Below, piece by piece: positions 62,282 to 64,000 of a DNA stretch of 64,000 nt. A model generated the notes under the pieces. The model made no database searches. It saw only the letters and a list, made by a program, of their open reading frames with translations, and was not told the origin of the DNA. The translations under genes were made by a program, and so were the position numbers. Each line of letters begins with the position of its first letter. Position 1 is the stretch's first letter. Source of the stretch: Microtetraspora malaysiensis (lineage in GTDB: Bacteria > Actinomycetota > Actinomycetes > Streptosporangiales > Streptosporangiaceae); contig NZ_BBYJ01000014.1 in NCBI RefSeq assembly GCF_001528665.1, forward strand, positions 178,181 to 242,180, read 5' to 3'.

Positions 62282-62297
62282 GGCATGAATTCGTCCG
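62282..62297. promoter_or_regulatory. Operator copy 6, upstream of the secreted glycosidase-like gene
   Basis: GGCATGAATTCGTCCG, 89 bases centre to centre from copy 5. The pair flanks a short AT-rich stretch (AATTACGAAATATCCGG) that probably holds the promoter. Confidence 0.7.
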
Positions 62298-62956
62298 CAC
62301 GCCGATGCTCGGGCCGCAGGGCGTGACCTCACAGGTCATCCACGTGCCGATAGCCAGGACAGGGGCGGGCACGGCACCGGCTGACGGCGGCGGGCGAGGC
62401 CCGTATCGAATCCGCCCCGGGGCATGGAGCGCCGGAACCGCCCCTGCCGTCACGACGACGCGACCGCCCCTTAAGCGATACCCGGCCCTCGCGGCACTGG
62501 CGGTGTCGCTGTGGCGCTGACCGCGTCGCGGTCGCACCGGCCGCGTCGCGGTAGCACTGGCGGCGTCACTGTGATGCAGCGGCGCGAACCGAATGGTGGG
62601 CATGGCGCTGAACGGCGCATCGGCGGCAACCTGGATCCTGCTCGCCTACACCTGGCCCACGCGAGCGGTGGGCCGGCACATGGGCTCAAGCTGTCCAAAC
62701 TGGGCGGCGTCAATGTTGCCGACCATCGCTGTAGGTCGCCCGGCCCCGAGCCGCCAGTGATGGCGTCGACGGCAGAGAAGCTGGCCTCGGTGGCGATCCA
62801 CTGTGATTTTGCGGCCCACGAATGCCCACCGATCGGAATGCCGTCCACAGTGCTCACAAATAGTACAAGCATGACTACTTAGAGTTGCCTATCGAACGCG
62901 TGAACGATATCCTCGCAGAGGCTCGACCGTCAGACCGGGAGGGGAGGCGCGAAGAG
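62298..62956. other. Intergenic stretch with degenerate repeats
   Basis: No gene I can support in about 660 bases. Between 62480 and 62580 there are imperfect repeats of GCACTGGCGG(T/C)GTC-(A/G)CTGT and CCGCGTCGCGGT. The last 80 bases are less GC-rich and contain GGGAGGGGAGG before the next start. Confidence 0.4.
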
Positions 62957-64000
62957 ATGATGCTTTCGGGTGGTGTACTGCTGTCGCACCGACCGGAGGA
63001 CGTTCCTCCGTCCCCCTCATCCGACACGCCCGCCGCATCCCCGCGGCAGCGGCGCAGGTCAAGGCGGCACACGCCGTTCATCGGGTCGGATCGCTTCTCC
63101 GGTGACTCCTACGGGGCGGTGCTTCTCGATCGTGCCCGCGATGCCGGGCTCCTCGACCGCACCCGCAGCGCCAGCGGCTGTGCGGGAGTCCCTGATCCCG
63201 CCCCGCACGACCCGGCGCGCGTTGACGGGCGAGGTGGGCGACGCGGCAAGCCGGAGACGACACAGTCATGGGCTCGGCGGCTGCTCGGCCTCCCAGACAC
63301 GCCAGAAGACCAGAAGCCTGACAGCGGGGAGGAGCCGCAGCGCCGCGGAGGCGATGGCGGTGCTCTTTCCGATCTGGACAAGCCGCGGCCCGAATACGAC
63401 CGTGGTGACCTGTCGGCCTGGGACGGGATCTGGCAGGGCCGCCGCCCCACCCTCCACGAGCCCTCGTCGAACGGATCCCAGCGTGCCGGTCGGGACGATC
63501 GGCAGCAGAACGTGGGTCGGCGTGGCGGTGACCGGCGGGCCGATGGCAATGCTGTTGGTGATGGCCGGGGCGCTGCCACCGACCGCCGAGACGCTGATGC
63601 TGGCAGCGCTGGCAGTGACGGCCAGAACGGTGCGGGCCCGGATGCTGCTGGTGGTGACAGCCGGGTAGCGGACTGGCCCGATCTGAACCTGGCCGGACGC
63701 GACGTCATCGACCTGCTGGATCGTGCCGAGCGGCTGGCCGCGGCTGCGGGGAAGGTGCCGGGCGAAACCAAGACCGGGGCCGGAGCCGAGACCGAGACCG
63801 GTGTTGGCGCTCGGGCCGGTGTAAGCACAGCGGCCGAGGCCGGTGTTGACGCTGGCGCTGGAGCCGGTGGTGGCACCGGTGCAGAGACCGGTGCCGAGGT
63901 CGAGGTGGCGATGGCAGAGATCGTCGCCCTGGCACGGGCGATCGACCTGGCCGAAGCCGCGATCGCCGCCCGCCTCCCGATAGCCGAAGCGGGTAAAGGC
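62957..64000 (+). CDS. Ala/Gly/Asp-rich protein, possible DUF222/HNH endonuclease-type N terminus (runs off window)
   Basis: A frame of 348 codons without a stop runs from an ATG (GGAGGGGAGG upstream; a second ATG follows at once) to the right edge. The first 230 residues are hydrophilic and rich in Arg, Asp and Gly with no recognised domain (for example RGDLSAWDGIWQGRRPTLHE). Then WPDLNLAGRDVIDLLDRAERLAAAAGK and VEVAMAEIVALARAIDLAEAAIAARLP are amphipathic helices split by about 45 residues of low-complexity (TG/AG/AE)n. Helices of this kind occur in DUF222 proteins that end in an HNH nuclease, but the diagnostic part is outside the window, so the family is a weak guess. Confidence 0.5.
   Translation, partial: MMLSGGVLLSHRPEDVPPSPSSDTPAASPRQRRRSRRHTPFIGSDRFSGDSYGAVLLDRARDAGLLDRTRSASGCAGVPDPAPHDPARVDGRGGRRGKPETTQSWARRLLGLPDTPEDQKPDSGEEPQRRGGDGGALSDLDKPRPEYDRGDLSAWDGIWQGRRPTLHEPSSNGSQRAGRDDRQQNVGRRGGDRRADGNAVGDGRGAATDRRDADAGSAGSDGQNGAGPDAAGGDSRVADWPDLNLAGRDVIDLLDRAERLAAAAGKVPGETKTGAGAETETGVGARAGVSTAAEAGVDAGAGAGGGTGAETGAEVEVAMAEIVALARAIDLAEAAIAARLPIAEAGKG

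Overview
The window is high-GC DNA (roughly 70%) with many GTG starts, 4-base ATGA/GTGA gene overlaps and actinobacterial families (DUF6221, DUF5937, DUF6223, furA-katG, CitA/DcuS-type kinases next to ABC importers). I infer a filamentous actinomycete, most like Streptosporangiales (Nonomuraea/Streptosporangium type). There is no rRNA gene, no convincing tRNA and no CRISPR array.

Layout. 1-2.8 kb: amino-sugar uptake and use on the minus strand (GH4 glycosidase, BadF-type N-acetylglucosamine kinase, start of an NgcE-like binding protein) with two palindromic control sites. 2.9-5 kb: a GntR-TetR fusion regulator divergent from an FAD monooxygenase, with paired operators between them. 5-9.6 kb: secreted and membrane proteins of mostly unknown role. 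9.6-11.3 kb: an IS200/IS605 element with intact tnpA and truncated tnpB, flanked by damaged membrane-protein genes. 12-19 kb: an AceE-like thiamine-diphosphate enzyme, a secreted Ig/carbohydrate-binding-like protein and an S9 peptidase. 19-26 kb: TetR/FrnE pair, methyltransferase, two hotdog dehydratases, furA-katG. 27.5-29.1 kb: a GlpP antiterminator operon with a promoter, an intrinsic leader terminator and an overlapping alternative hairpin, but with its transporter and oxidase genes fused by an internal deletion. 29-37 kb: DMT exporter, zinc alcohol dehydrogenase, CitA/CitB-like two-component system and an NMT1-type ABC importer. 37-43 kb: DUF6223 protein, NarL two-component pair, enolase-superfamily enzyme, DUF5937-ArsR/MFS pair. 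43-50 kb: gene relics, an SMI1/KNR4 protein, a 1054-residue STAND-like protein with 14 WD40 repeats, and a subtilisin.

50.2-62.2 kb is the most coherent system: a tightly overlapping minus-strand set coding for an ABC sugar importer, Gfo/Idh/MocA oxidoreductase, sugar isomerase, GH20 hexosaminidase, NAD epimerase and DapA-type aldolase, preceded by a GntR-LacI regulator and a secreted glycosidase-like protein. A 16-bp palindrome (consensus GGmATGAATTCrTyCC) occurs in pairs before the regulator, before the secreted protein, and 20 kb away before the enolase-superfamily gene at 39.5 kb. I infer one regulon for an amino-sugar-containing glycan that ends in non-phosphorylative sugar-acid chemistry. 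The window ends inside an Ala/Gly/Asp-rich open frame that runs off the edge.
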